From positions 1 through 34,963 of the IMG/VR virus record IMGVR_UViG_3300003322_001045: a stretch of DNA of 34,963 nucleotides. One strand, written 5' to 3'. Below the pieces are notes generated by a model. The model ran no database searches, was not told where the DNA came from, and was given only the letters and a program-made list of their open reading frames with translations. A program made the translations under genes and the position numbers. The DNA comes from a virus. This document shows, in pieces, positions 28,750-34,775 of this stretch (position 1 is its first letter; every line of letters begins with the position of its first letter).

Positions 28750-28775
28750 GCCGCTCCGAAAGGGGCGGCTTCTTC
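28750..28775 (+). terminator. Terminator hairpin after the major capsid gene
   Basis: GCCGCTCC-GAAA-GGGGCGGC forms an eight-pair stem with a GAAA tetraloop (one G-T wobble), followed by TTCTTC. It starts ten bases after the capsid stop. Such hairpins often cut transcription after highly expressed structural genes. Confidence 0.75.
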
Positions 28776-28836
28776 ATCGATCATATTTGTTCCTTTAGAC
28801 CTACCGCCCTCGGCGCGAGTTGGTCAGTTCCTGCGG

Positions 28837-28855
28837 ACACCCTTGGTGGGTGTTT
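28837..28855 (+). terminator. Second, weaker hairpin downstream of the capsid gene
   Basis: ACACCC-TTGGT-GGGTGT forms a six-pair stem with a five-base loop, followed by TT. It lies just before a convergent leftward gene. The short T-run makes it weak. Confidence 0.45.
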
Positions 28856-28861
28856 CGGCTA

Positions 28862-29002
28862 TTACCTGCCGTCATAATACGATTTCCACCCGGCGCGAAA
28901 CTCTTCGGATTCAACCCGCAAAATGCTCTCGCAAATCTTCGGGTCAAACTCGTACATATCTGCGTTCATTGCAGCTTCTTTACCACGTTCGTAATCGGTC
29001 AT
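28862..29002 (-). CDS. Hypothetical small acidic protein of leftward moron cassette 3
   Basis: 46 residues from the ATG at 29002, chosen because an AAGGAAGGA site directly precedes it. The protein is helical and acidic (TDYERGKEAAMNADMYEFDPKICESILRVESEEFRAGWKSYYDGR). The 'E-E-F-R-A-G-W' end recurs in small phage proteins of unknown role. A longer frame extends to 29074 across a GC-rich hairpin and is not preferred. Transcribed from promoter G with the 29067-29300 gene. Confidence 0.7.
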   Translation of the reverse strand: MTDYERGKEAAMNADMYEFDPKICESILRVESEEFRAGWKSYYDGR

Positions 29003-29048
29003 TCCTTCCTTTTCCTTTCCCGGCCCCATGCCGGAGCTTGTGACTGTT

Positions 29049-29062
29049 GGCCCCGAGGGGCC
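29049..29062 (-). other. GC hairpin between two leftward genes
   Basis: GGCCCC-GA-GGGGCC can form up to six pairs. Neither strand has a T-run beyond it. It lies between the stop of the 29067-29300 gene and the ribosome site of the 28862-29002 gene, so it may alter coupling or stabilise mRNA, but this is inference. Confidence 0.45.
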
Positions 29063-29066
29063 GGGG

Positions 29067-29300
29067 CTACGCAAGAGCTATAGCGTTTTTCACGGCGTTT
29101 ATTTCGGCATCTTCGAAAGTCGCCGCAAATCCCCAAGCTGTTTTTTCATTTGCAAGCTTTACGCAAATAGCCTTCTGGCCGCCGTTTACAAAACTTTCAG
29201 TGAACTTTTTACCGGTAATGAGGCCGGTATATGTGGCAGCAACCGGAACTTCTCTTTTTCCAACTACGCTATATTCTGTTTTGAACTTTTCGGCTTTCAT
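29067..29300 (-). CDS. Hypothetical protein of leftward moron cassette 3
   Basis: 77 residues. Beta-rich first half (FKTEYSVVGKREVPVAATYTGLITGKKF), then a short strand and a C-terminal helix (FAATFEDAEINAVKNAIALA). This could be a small double-stranded-beta or ubiquitin-like fold; no family is recognised. Strong AGGAGG nine bases before the ATG (CTTAGGAGG context as in cassette 1). First gene after promoter G. Confidence 0.7.
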   Translation of the reverse strand: MKAEKFKTEYSVVGKREVPVAATYTGLITGKKFTESFVNGGQKAICVKLANEKTAWGFAATFEDAEINAVKNAIALA

Positions 29301-29331
29301 CTCTTCGCGCCTCCTAAGCGCTTATGTATAC

Positions 29332-29360
29332 AATATACTCCGATATACACAAGTTGTCAA
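29332..29360 (-). promoter_or_regulatory. Early-type promoter G (TTGACA-N17-TATATT)
   Basis: -35 TTGACA at 29355-29360, GTGTA at 29346-29350, -10 TATATT at 29332-29337. Drives moron cassette 3, between the capsid and adaptor genes. Confidence 0.83.
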
Positions 29361-29401
29361 GACCATTCGACACATTTAGCAAATTATTTTAGACTCTTGA
29401 C

Positions 29402-29875
29402 ATGGCAACCTTTACCCAAATCCGTTCGGTCCGCCTTACGGTACAGGATCCTTCCGGCTTCATAGATATCGTTTCGGTCGCTGACCCTTCAGCGCTACCG
29501 GGAACGAGCGCGCAGCAAACAGTGTATAAAGTTCTTTCGACGGGCGCGTATGTCGCATGGAACGGCACGGCCTATGCGCCCGTCGACATGTCAGTCAGCG
29601 ATACGAGTATAAGCGATTGGTATGACGCTTCGGGAGAATTCGAAGCCGTCCGCAAGACCTACCGAGCCATCATGCGGGGACTCGGAGCAAAGCTTCAAAT
29701 AACGAAAAACACCGACGGCGCAGAATCGACCGACTATATTCGGCTACTTGACTTGTACAACTACTACAAAAAAACGCTCGCCGACTATGAGGAAGAAAAC
29801 GCCATAGACGATTCGACGAACTCCGGGGTAATGGTCCAAACAAAGTGCGTGACTATCGCGGGCGGAAATGTCTAG
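29402..29875 (+). CDS. Head-tail connector / adaptor protein
   Basis: 157 residues. Beta-rich N-terminal half (IRSVRLTVQDPSGFIDIVSVADP... VYKVLSTGAYVAWNGTAY) and a C-terminal helical part (FEAVRKTYRAIMRGLGAKLQITK... DYIRLLDLYNYYKKTLADY). Its place, directly after the capsid gene and before the stopper, is that of the HK97 gp6/SPP1 gp15-like adaptor. Adaptor identity is inferred from gene order. No Shine-Dalgarno is seen before the ATG; the preceding 40 bases are AT-rich. Confidence 0.66.
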   Translation: MATFTQIRSVRLTVQDPSGFIDIVSVADPSALPGTSAQQTVYKVLSTGAYVAWNGTAYAPVDMSVSDTSISDWYDASGEFEAVRKTYRAIMRGLGAKLQITKNTDGAESTDYIRLLDLYNYYKKTLADYEEENAIDDSTNSGVMVQTKCVTIAGGNV

Positions 29876-30051
29876 CCAGAATTTCTTTTATTTATAAGGT
29901 CATTTCTGGTAACTATTAACTGTCGCAATTTTTCAATTAGGTCTGATTTTTTTACTTCGAGTTCTATTAGTTGAGACGAAATATAGCCAATTTTGGCTTG
30001 GCAATCGTTTATTTCGGTGGTTAATTTTTCTATTTCTCGGTATATATCCAT
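29872..30051 (-). CDS. Hypothetical coiled-coil protein of leftward moron cassette 4
   Basis: 59 residues from ATG at 30051 (DIYREIEKLTTEINDCQAKIGYISSQLIELEVKKSDLIEKLRQL). Almost the entire protein is a heptad-rich coiled coil. A GTG nine bases upstream is an alternative start. Its TAG stop forms the palindrome CTAG with the TAG of the rightward adaptor gene. Second gene of cassette 4. Function unknown. Confidence 0.68.
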   Translation of the reverse strand: MDIYREIEKLTTEINDCQAKIGYISSQLIELEVKKSDLIEKLRQLIVTRNDLINKRNSG

Positions 30052-30052
30052 C

Positions 30053-30190
30053 TCAAACACTCACGTAATATTCATGAGCGCGAGAAAAAACTAATTCACC
30101 GCCTTTTTTGGCGATATGGTTTTTCGCGGCATTAAGTGTAGCGAACTTTTTTACATTTATTTTAGTTCCGTTGATATTGATGATTTGCAT
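30053..30190 (-). CDS. Hypothetical small basic protein of leftward moron cassette 4
   Basis: 45 residues: two beta strands (QIININGTKINVKKFATLNAAKNHIAKKG then GELVFSRAHEYYVSV) around a helix, similar to a small wing/KOW-like or ribbon-helix fold. Good AAGGAG seven bases before the ATG, same leader as the 6747-7121 gene. It is followed with a one-base gap by the 29872-30051 gene. First gene after promoter H. Confidence 0.7.
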   Translation of the reverse strand: MQIININGTKINVKKFATLNAAKNHIAKKGGELVFSRAHEYYVSV

Positions 30191-30209
30191 TTCGAATCTC
30201 CTTGATATA

Positions 30210-30238
30210 AATATAGACCTTTATACACATATTGTCAA
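30210..30238 (-). promoter_or_regulatory. Early-type promoter H (TTGACA-N17-TATATT)
   Basis: -35 TTGACA at 30233-30238, GTGTA at 30224-30228, -10 TATATT at 30210-30215. Drives moron cassette 4. A TGTGT at 30246-30250 faces the GTGTA element. Confidence 0.82.
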
Positions 30239-30271
30239 CACTAAATGTGTTTTTTTTTGTACAATATTTTT

Positions 30272-30661
30272 ATGTTTAATCGCGAACTACTGTCACAAGC
30301 GAGGCGAGGCATACAGCGGCAGATTGAAGAATCGCCGTCCGTTGTCACGCTTATGCGCCAGCCGCTTGTTGACGACGGATTCGGAGGGCAAACACCAAGT
30401 GGGACGGCGGTCGCGGTAACGCCCAATCTGTTATGCCGAATATCGCACGAGCGGCGCGGCGTACAGGCTATCGGTGAAGTACCGGCGGGGCTTGATACGA
30501 ATTTGACACTATGGCTACTCGCGCCATGGGATGCGGATGTTCGGGAAAACGATACGTTTACGTTTCGGGGGCGCACATGCCGCGTTGGTCGCATTGACCC
30601 GTTGATTAAGTTTGGCGGGGCTCAGGCGTTGCAAGCGCCTTTATATATCGGTAATGAATGA
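30272..30661 (+). CDS. Head-closure (stopper) protein
   Basis: 129 residues from the ATG at 30272. Beta-rich, with V-V-T-L-M-R-Q-P-L-V-D-D-G-F-G-G, P-N-L-L-C-R-I-S-H-E-R-R, L-W-L-L-A-P-W-D-A-D-V and D-T-F-T-F-R-G-R-T-C-R-V. This is the pattern of HK97 gp7 / SPP1 gp16-type stoppers, which close the DNA exit channel. Gene order supports it. TACAAT lies six bases before the ATG and there is no Shine-Dalgarno, so it may start a leaderless transcript, but no good -35 is found. Confidence 0.68.
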   Translation: MFNRELLSQARRGIQRQIEESPSVVTLMRQPLVDDGFGGQTPSGTAVAVTPNLLCRISHERRGVQAIGEVPAGLDTNLTLWLLAPWDADVRENDTFTFRGRTCRVGRIDPLIKFGGAQALQAPLYIGNE

Positions 30662-31026
30662 GCGCCGCAGACGATAGCCGCCGAATAGCCGTGAATATCG
30701 GCGCGAAGATGGAAAAGACGAAGATTGCCTTAATCGCGCTCGCAGAATCGCATCGAGGCGCTATGCAAGATGAATTCCTGAGCAATCAATCGGCAGGCCA
30801 AGGCGTCGTTGGCAAATATTGGACGAACCGAACAAGTGACGCACGAAATCGTGTTTTCAGCGAGGTAATAAACAAAGCCGACGCAATCGGTTTCTTCATG
30901 GCCCACGGCATCGATTACGGTGTATATTTGGAGCTGGCAAACGACCGGCAGAACGAAGCGCTACGTCCGCTGATCGAGAAATACGGGCGAATGTTTATTG
31001 AGAGGGTGCGCGCTCTGTTAAAATAA
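30658..31026 (+). CDS. Neck / tail-completion protein (HK97 gp10-like)
   Basis: 122 residues. The start overlaps the upstream stop (ATGA). The C-terminal half has Y-G-V-Y-L-E-L-A-N-D-R-Q-N-E-A-L-R-P-L-I-E-K, the recurrent 'Y-A-x-Y-x-E-x-G-x-x-x-x-x-P-R-P-F-L' motif of HK97 gp10-like proteins. The first half is helical (RRIAVNIGAKMEKTKIALIALAESHRGAMQ). Such proteins join head to tail. A tRNA-like element follows three bases after the stop. Confidence 0.82.
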   Translation: MSAADDSRRIAVNIGAKMEKTKIALIALAESHRGAMQDEFLSNQSAGQGVVGKYWTNRTSDARNRVFSEVINKADAIGFFMAHGIDYGVYLELANDRQNEALRPLIEKYGRMFIERVRALLK

Positions 31027-31029
31027 CTT

Positions 31030-31099
31030 GTCCGAAGTGGCCGAATGGTAGGCGGCGGTAAGAAATCCGTCAATATTGGTTCGAATCCAGTCTCGGGCT
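31030..31099 (+). tRNA. tRNA-like gene of uncertain identity
   Basis: 70 nt. GTCCGAA and CTCGGGC form an acceptor (six pairs, one wobble). The D-arm GGCCGAATGGTAGGC is canonical. The T-arm ATTGG-TTCGAAT-CCAGT is canonical. The anticodon stem GGCGG/CCGTC has an eight-base loop, TAAGAAAT, and the variable region is only three bases, so the anticodon is uncertain (AAG for Leu if U33 is the first T). It could be functional, a degraded tRNA, or a tRNA fragment used for attachment. It lies between tail genes. Confidence 0.55.
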
Positions 31100-31110
31100 T
31101 AGAGGAAATT

Positions 31111-31284
31111 ATGAGTAGAACAGTTAGAAAACACAAAGATCCGACTTATGAATATTGGTCTCGTAGGCCATTTGCCACGAAAGTTGGCGGGGCACCCGGT
31201 CGAATAACTAAAATTATGACTCATCGGCAAGAACGCCGGGTTATCAATAAACGGGAAATCGATTTTGCGCTGAGGAATTCATGA
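31111..31284 (+). CDS. Hypothetical small basic protein
   Basis: 57 residues from the ATG at 31111 (AGAGGAAA site), downstream of the tRNA-like element; the longer frame upstream runs through it. The protein is basic (RTVRKHKDPTYEYWSRRPFATKVGG... THRQERRVINKREIDF). Its stop overlaps the next ATG. Unknown family; a nucleic-acid or tail-assembly role cannot be excluded. Confidence 0.62.
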   Translation: MSRTVRKHKDPTYEYWSRRPFATKVGGAPGRITKIMTHRQERRVINKREIDFALRNS

Positions 31285-31637
31285 TTGACCTCGTAGTGGC
31301 CAAACTAAAAACCGGCACAGTAATCAACGTCGTCCCATTCGGAATGACGCGCCCGGCAATACCATACCTCGTAGTCAAGGAAGAACCGGTGGCTGGCAGT
31401 TATACCCGCTATCGAATCATCGGGCATTGGCTGCCCGCGCAACAGCTCGCCATGCGCACATATATGCGAAAAGACGTTTACAATCTGCTTCACGATGTTT
31501 TTCTAAACGGAACACCACCCGATACGCGTTGCGGAAAGCTCCGCTCCCTTGGCGAACTCACCCCGTTGTCAGTCGTTTCCGACGATGGTACAGTATCAAT
31601 TGAGCGAACGTTTTATTACTTCGACGTATTCAGATAG
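31281..31637 (+). CDS. Tail-completion / tail-terminator protein
   Basis: 118 residues. Alpha/beta organisation with D-L-V-V-A-K-L-K-T at the start, P-Y-L-V-V-K-E-E-P-V-A-G-S-Y-T-R-Y-R-I-I-G-H-W (a strand pair), a helix (LAMRTYMRKDVYNLL) and a final strand (IERTFYYFDVF). This is the layout of lambda gpU/HK97-type tail-terminator proteins, which cap the tail tube. Assignment is by position immediately before the tail-tube gene and size. Coupled to the gene before it. Confidence 0.66.
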   Translation: MIDLVVAKLKTGTVINVVPFGMTRPAIPYLVVKEEPVAGSYTRYRIIGHWLPAQQLAMRTYMRKDVYNLLHDVFLNGTPPDTRCGKLRSLGELTPLSVVSDDGTVSIERTFYYFDVFR

Positions 31638-31648
31638 GAGATTTTCAT

Positions 31649-32587
31649 ATGCTGTCAGCAGATGCACGCCGGGAAGGCCCGGTCATTTTCGCCCGACTCC
31701 GGGCCAATAATCCAGACGGCGGAATTCCGCTGGTCACGCGTACAGTCGGCGGCATTGGCCCGTTCGACTTCTCCGATGCCGTTAACCCGGCGGCGGTGAC
31801 TATCCAGATAAAGACAGACAACGGGCCTTGGGTAAATGACACCATCGACCTTGATGACGAACTCATCGACATCAACGCCGTTACCGTTGCCCAGCTTTTC
31901 GCCGCGATCAACGCTTCGAGTGTTACCAACCTTACCGCGAGCGCCGAGAGTGGCACCGGGCGAATTAAGCTCGTTCTGACTACCCCGGGTTCGGCCAAAT
32001 ATCTTCAAGTTCGCGGCGAAGTTGCTAAATATGCCGGATTCGGATACGGGTATACCACCGAATTCCGCAAGATCGACACGCTCGCGTCTCTTGCATCGGC
32101 GGATGTGAATCAAGATAGCGAGGAAATAACGTGGACAGACGGAGACGGCGAAGTATCAACTATTGTTACTAAATCGTATAAAAAGAGGGCTACCCTGACT
32201 CTCACTGATAACGCAATTGACCTAAACATCAAGGCCGTAAGCGAAGGCGGAACTTTCGTTGACGATGGATATGGCGAAGACGGCTATTATGACCCGCTTC
32301 CGAGCGCCGAAAAACCGTCGATCACCGTCGAGTGGTTCGCCGAAGTTTACGCCAGCGACGACAATAACCAGGGCGACGTGCTCGGGTATATTTGGCGGCG
32401 AGCAAACGCGGTCAAGCACACCGCTACCAGCGATAACCCCGGCGACCGGTCGGCCCACCAGATCGGATACACCTATTCGGCTGTTCCATATCGCGATCCG
32501 CTTGGCGTTGCAGCTAAAGAACCTGCCGTTAAAACTCAGTTCCTTACCGTCGCGGAGTACCTTGCACTTGCGCCGACCACGGTCTAA
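31649..32587 (+). CDS. Major tail tube protein
   Basis: 312 residues, preceded by GGAG. Beta-rich with long polar stretches (TIQIKTDNGPWVNDTIDLDDELIDIN; GTGRIKLVLTTPG; KKRATLTLTDNAIDLNIKAV). This resembles the beta-barrel tail-tube proteins of siphoviruses (lambda gpV, HK97 gp13), possibly with an added C-terminal Ig-like domain. Strong terminator 50 bases later and a tail-assembly-like gene after. It is a major virion component by inference. No family signature is clear, so identity rests on order, size and composition. Confidence 0.72.
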   Translation: MLSADARREGPVIFARLRANNPDGGIPLVTRTVGGIGPFDFSDAVNPAAVTIQIKTDNGPWVNDTIDLDDELIDINAVTVAQLFAAINASSVTNLTASAESGTGRIKLVLTTPGSAKYLQVRGEVAKYAGFGYGYTTEFRKIDTLASLASADVNQDSEEITWTDGDGEVSTIVTKSYKKRATLTLTDNAIDLNIKAVSEGGTFVDDGYGEDGYYDPLPSAEKPSITVEWFAEVYASDDNNQGDVLGYIWRRANAVKHTATSDNPGDRSAHQIGYTYSAVPYRDPLGVAAKEPAVKTQFLTVAEYLALAPTTV

Positions 32588-32637
32588 ACCTCAAACGACC
32601 GAACAGGTCATTTACGAGGCAACTCACGGAATGATAG

Positions 32638-32666
32638 CGGCCCCATTTAACGGGGCCGTTGTTTTG
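32638..32666 (+). terminator. Terminator hairpin after the tail-tube gene
   Basis: CGGCCCC-ATTTAAC-GGGGCCG gives seven pairs with a seven-base loop, followed by TTGTTTTGG. It lies in the gap between the tail-tube gene and the next gene. Expected to lower transcription downstream of a high-copy virion protein. Confidence 0.78.
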
Positions 32667-32720
32667 GTCCGTTTGCGCGAGCTTAGCCAGGTCCAGGTTG
32701 CGGCAATCGGTGATATTTCC

Positions 32721-33263
32721 ATGATCGAAACGTTTTTCGACAAGGTTCGGGCGCGTAATCAGAAACCAACAACTCAGGAAATGAGCGCTTATGGTGAGCG
32801 CATGCATCAAATTTGCAAAGAGGCCATGGCCATCCCTACCTATGACGAAATGATGAAAATTGTAGGCGCTCACATCGATGACGCGGCGACCGAAAAAGAA
32901 CTGCGGGAAATCAGAGAACTCTGGTTGACATTGCCGCGCGGGACACAGGAATGGAAGGATCTTAAAAGGCGCTATGAGGCTATCGAAATAGCCCGCCGGT
33001 TTATACTGCCGGCCGACTTTACCGCGTTCGTGGTTGACTATTCTTTGGGTATTTCAAAAACAGATATAAAGAAAGTCACCGAAAAAATATTGGTCGACGC
33101 GTATTATTCGGCAAAGCGCGGCGGCGGTGCCCCGGCTGACTACGTGGGCGGAAATATCGAACGCTGGCCCGGAGACACGCTGCACAAAAACGACATCAAC
33201 AATCGGGCTTATTATCTCGGGGATCTTGACTTCGATATGCGTCGCCGCAAGAAATCGGCATAA
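32721..33263 (+). CDS. Putative tail assembly (chaperone) protein
   Basis: 180 residues from ATG at 32721; the start is uncertain (an ATG at 32629 is also in frame, but the terminator lies inside it). Helical and charged: METFFDKVRARNQKPT... MHQICKEAMAIPTYDEMMKIVGAHIDDAATEKELREIREL. It follows the tail tube, where tail-assembly chaperones (lambda gpG-like) lie. No slippery frameshift site is seen before the stop. No downstream overlapping tail gene follows; instead leftward genes begin at 33295. The role is inferred from position only. Confidence 0.6.
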   Translation: MIETFFDKVRARNQKPTTQEMSAYGERMHQICKEAMAIPTYDEMMKIVGAHIDDAATEKELREIRELWLTLPRGTQEWKDLKRRYEAIEIARRFILPADFTAFVVDYSLGISKTDIKKVTEKILVDAYYSAKRGGGAPADYVGGNIERWPGDTLHKNDINNRAYYLGDLDFDMRRRKKSA

Positions 33264-33294
33264 AGAAATGGCTTGATATGCACCTCAAGAAAAC

Positions 33295-33627
33295 TCACAC
33301 TCCACCTCCTGCATCCACCACGGCTTGCACCAACGAGGCATGCTCCTCAATCTCTGCCGGTAGAATCGCCAACCCAAGCCGCTCCATATGCCAATCAATC
33401 AACTCCGCTTGTGCTTTGATCAACTGGTCGGCGCGGCGGGCAGCGATTGCGTTATCATTATCTTGGGCATAGAGCTTGCCTATGAGTAGCTCAACTTCAT
33501 CGTCTGCTTCTTTACCAATATCGACAAATCCAGATTTTTCAGCAATTAAGTCCCTATGCTCTTTAGGCGTTCCGAGATATTCAAGATCAATCAATGCTCG
33601 GATGCGGTCTGCAAAACTCTTACCCAT
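33295..33627 (-). CDS. Hypothetical helical protein
   Basis: 110 residues from ATG at 33627 (GGGAG about ten bases upstream; overlaps the end of the preceding gene by eight bases). Mostly helical (FADRIRALIDLEYLG; ADDEVELLIGKLYAQDNDNAIAARRADQLIKAQAELIDWHMERLG). No catalytic motif. First seen at the right edge of the window, so its operon context is incomplete. No family recognised. Confidence 0.65.
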   Translation of the reverse strand: MGKSFADRIRALIDLEYLGTPKEHRDLIAEKSGFVDIGKEADDEVELLIGKLYAQDNDNAIAARRADQLIKAQAELIDWHMERLGLAILPAEIEEHASLVQAVVDAGGGV

Positions 33628-33985
33628 TCTCGAACTCCCTTTCCGCCTGCGCCAAAGTTTGCATAAGCGCAAGTTCAGCGGCGCCAAAAACATTTAATTG
33701 CTCTTGTGCGCCTTCGACATTTTCAACCGGGAAGGCTTGGAGAGCTTTGGTAAGGGTTGCTTTCCATGATCGCAGCTTTTTGACCTCGGCAAGAAGAATA
33801 CTCGTGGTAATAGCTATGCCGCCGCATTCACATTGAACTTGTACCGGGCAGTTACCGAGGCAGTTTCCTTCTCCGTCATGATCGTATGGACCAATGGCAT
33901 GGTCGCTGTACCAACCCCTGCCATTGCATTTTTGGCATATACCAGCCCCATCAAAAACACTCAAGTCATCGGGAAGTTTTCCCAT
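33620..33985 (-). CDS. DnaJ-type zinc-finger-like protein
   Basis: 121 residues. Cysteine motifs C-Q-K-C-N-G-R-G-W and C-L-G-N-C-P-V-Q-V-Q-C-E-C-G-G (residues about 17-55) resemble the C-x-x-C-x-G-x-G repeats of DnaJ zinc fingers, but with only one clean repeat. A helical region (TTSILLAEVKKLRSWKATLTKALQAF) follows. No J-domain is present. GGAAC precedes the ATG. It overlaps the upstream gene by 20 bases. Probably a small zinc-binding adaptor. Confidence 0.68.
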   Translation of the reverse strand: MGKLPDDLSVFDGAGICQKCNGRGWYSDHAIGPYDHDGEGNCLGNCPVQVQCECGGIAITTSILLAEVKKLRSWKATLTKALQAFPVENVEGAQEQLNVFGAAELALMQTLAQAEREFENG

Positions 33986-34322
33986 CGTCAGTTCCTTTCA
34001 CCCTCGGCCTATATATCGACTCTTGCCATGGCTTGTTGTCGTCGGGGAGTTTAATCACGATTGAATCCGCCGCGTTCGAACACCAAAAACCATCGTCTGA
34101 TAGATTCGGTGCGTTACCATCTGTCCACATAATCCACTGCCTCCACATTCCGTTTATGTCTTTGGTTACGACGCACCCGCTCAAATCCGCAATCCTCTGC
34201 GCGGGGTGGGTGGAGAGGCGGTGGGACATTTGTTCCGCAAGTTCGTGCTTATATGGCGCAGTTGCGGCGTGTTGCCATTCTGCCGCAAGCTCCAAATCCG
34301 TCATTTCTTCAAGAGGTTTCAT
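33966..34322 (-). CDS. Hypothetical protein
   Basis: 118 residues from ATG at 34322 (ATGA overlap with the upstream stop). The N-terminus is acidic and helical (KPLEEMTDLELAAEWQHAATAPYKHELAEQMS). The second half is a mixed domain (GCVVTKDINGMWRQWIMWTDGNAPNLSDDGFWCSN). It ends in a basic tail (RPRVKGTDDGKTSR). A longer upstream start is open but adds only seven residues. No family recognised. Confidence 0.64.
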   Translation of the reverse strand: MKPLEEMTDLELAAEWQHAATAPYKHELAEQMSHRLSTHPAQRIADLSGCVVTKDINGMWRQWIMWTDGNAPNLSDDGFWCSNAADSIVIKLPDDNKPWQESIYRPRVKGTDDGKTSR

Positions 34323-34726
34323 TGCTTTTGTCCTTCCAGCCACCACCACGGCGCATCCAGATACACAAAACCAGTTTCCGTGTGGTCCTTTAGTGCCTGA
34401 TATTTTTCACTCGAGTTAAAAAACATAATCGGACATGGGCTGTTGTCCTCAAGCTCTGCGCCGATTGCACCTTTCGGCGCAAACTGCCACACAGCCCACG
34501 GCCCGCTGAGGATTCGGAGGGATTTGATTTCGGCCACCCGGAAATCTTGCCACCCCTTAAACGTATCGAGAACTATGAAATCATGCTTCCCCTCAGGGTG
34601 GTTAAAATAACGATTGCCTGCACTGACAAAATGGCCAACCGTTGGCCGATCTTTATGATCGGCTACCTCAACTACCACCCCCGCCTCAAACCCCCATGCG
34701 GGGGAGAACTTTTCTGTGTTGGTCAT
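34319..34726 (-). CDS. Hypothetical protein
   Basis: 135 residues. Beta-rich, with V-V-V-E-V-A-D-H-K-D-R-P-T-V-G-H-F, F-I-V-L-D-T-F-K-G-W-Q-D-F-R and G-F-V-Y-L-D-A-P-W-W-W. Short lengths between strands suggest a small barrel or SH3-like fold. AAGGA lies ten bases before the ATG. It overlaps the next gene by four bases. Unknown function. Confidence 0.64.
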   Translation of the reverse strand: MTNTEKFSPAWGFEAGVVVEVADHKDRPTVGHFVSAGNRYFNHPEGKHDFIVLDTFKGWQDFRVAEIKSLRILSGPWAVWQFAPKGAIGAELEDNSPCPIMFFNSSEKYQALKDHTETGFVYLDAPWWWLEGQKQ

Positions 34727-34727
34727 A

Positions 34728-34775
34728 TCAAAAAATCCTTTTCCAAAGTTCGTCTTGTATTTCGTTCGGGGTCAT
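34728..34775 (-). CDS. Possible 15-residue peptide
   Basis: ATG at 34775 within the stop of the preceding zinc protein (ATGA): TPNEIQDELWKRIF. GGGAGGA site just upstream. Its stop is one base from the next ATG. A real micropeptide or coupling relay is possible; it could equally be a chance frame. Confidence 0.3.
   Translation of the reverse strand: MTPNEIQDELWKRIF

Noticed and set aside
32259-32720. Upstream extension of the putative tail assembly gene
   Set aside because: It overlaps the tail-tube gene in another phase, is Pro/Thr/Arg-rich, and runs through the terminator; the gene more likely starts at 32721.
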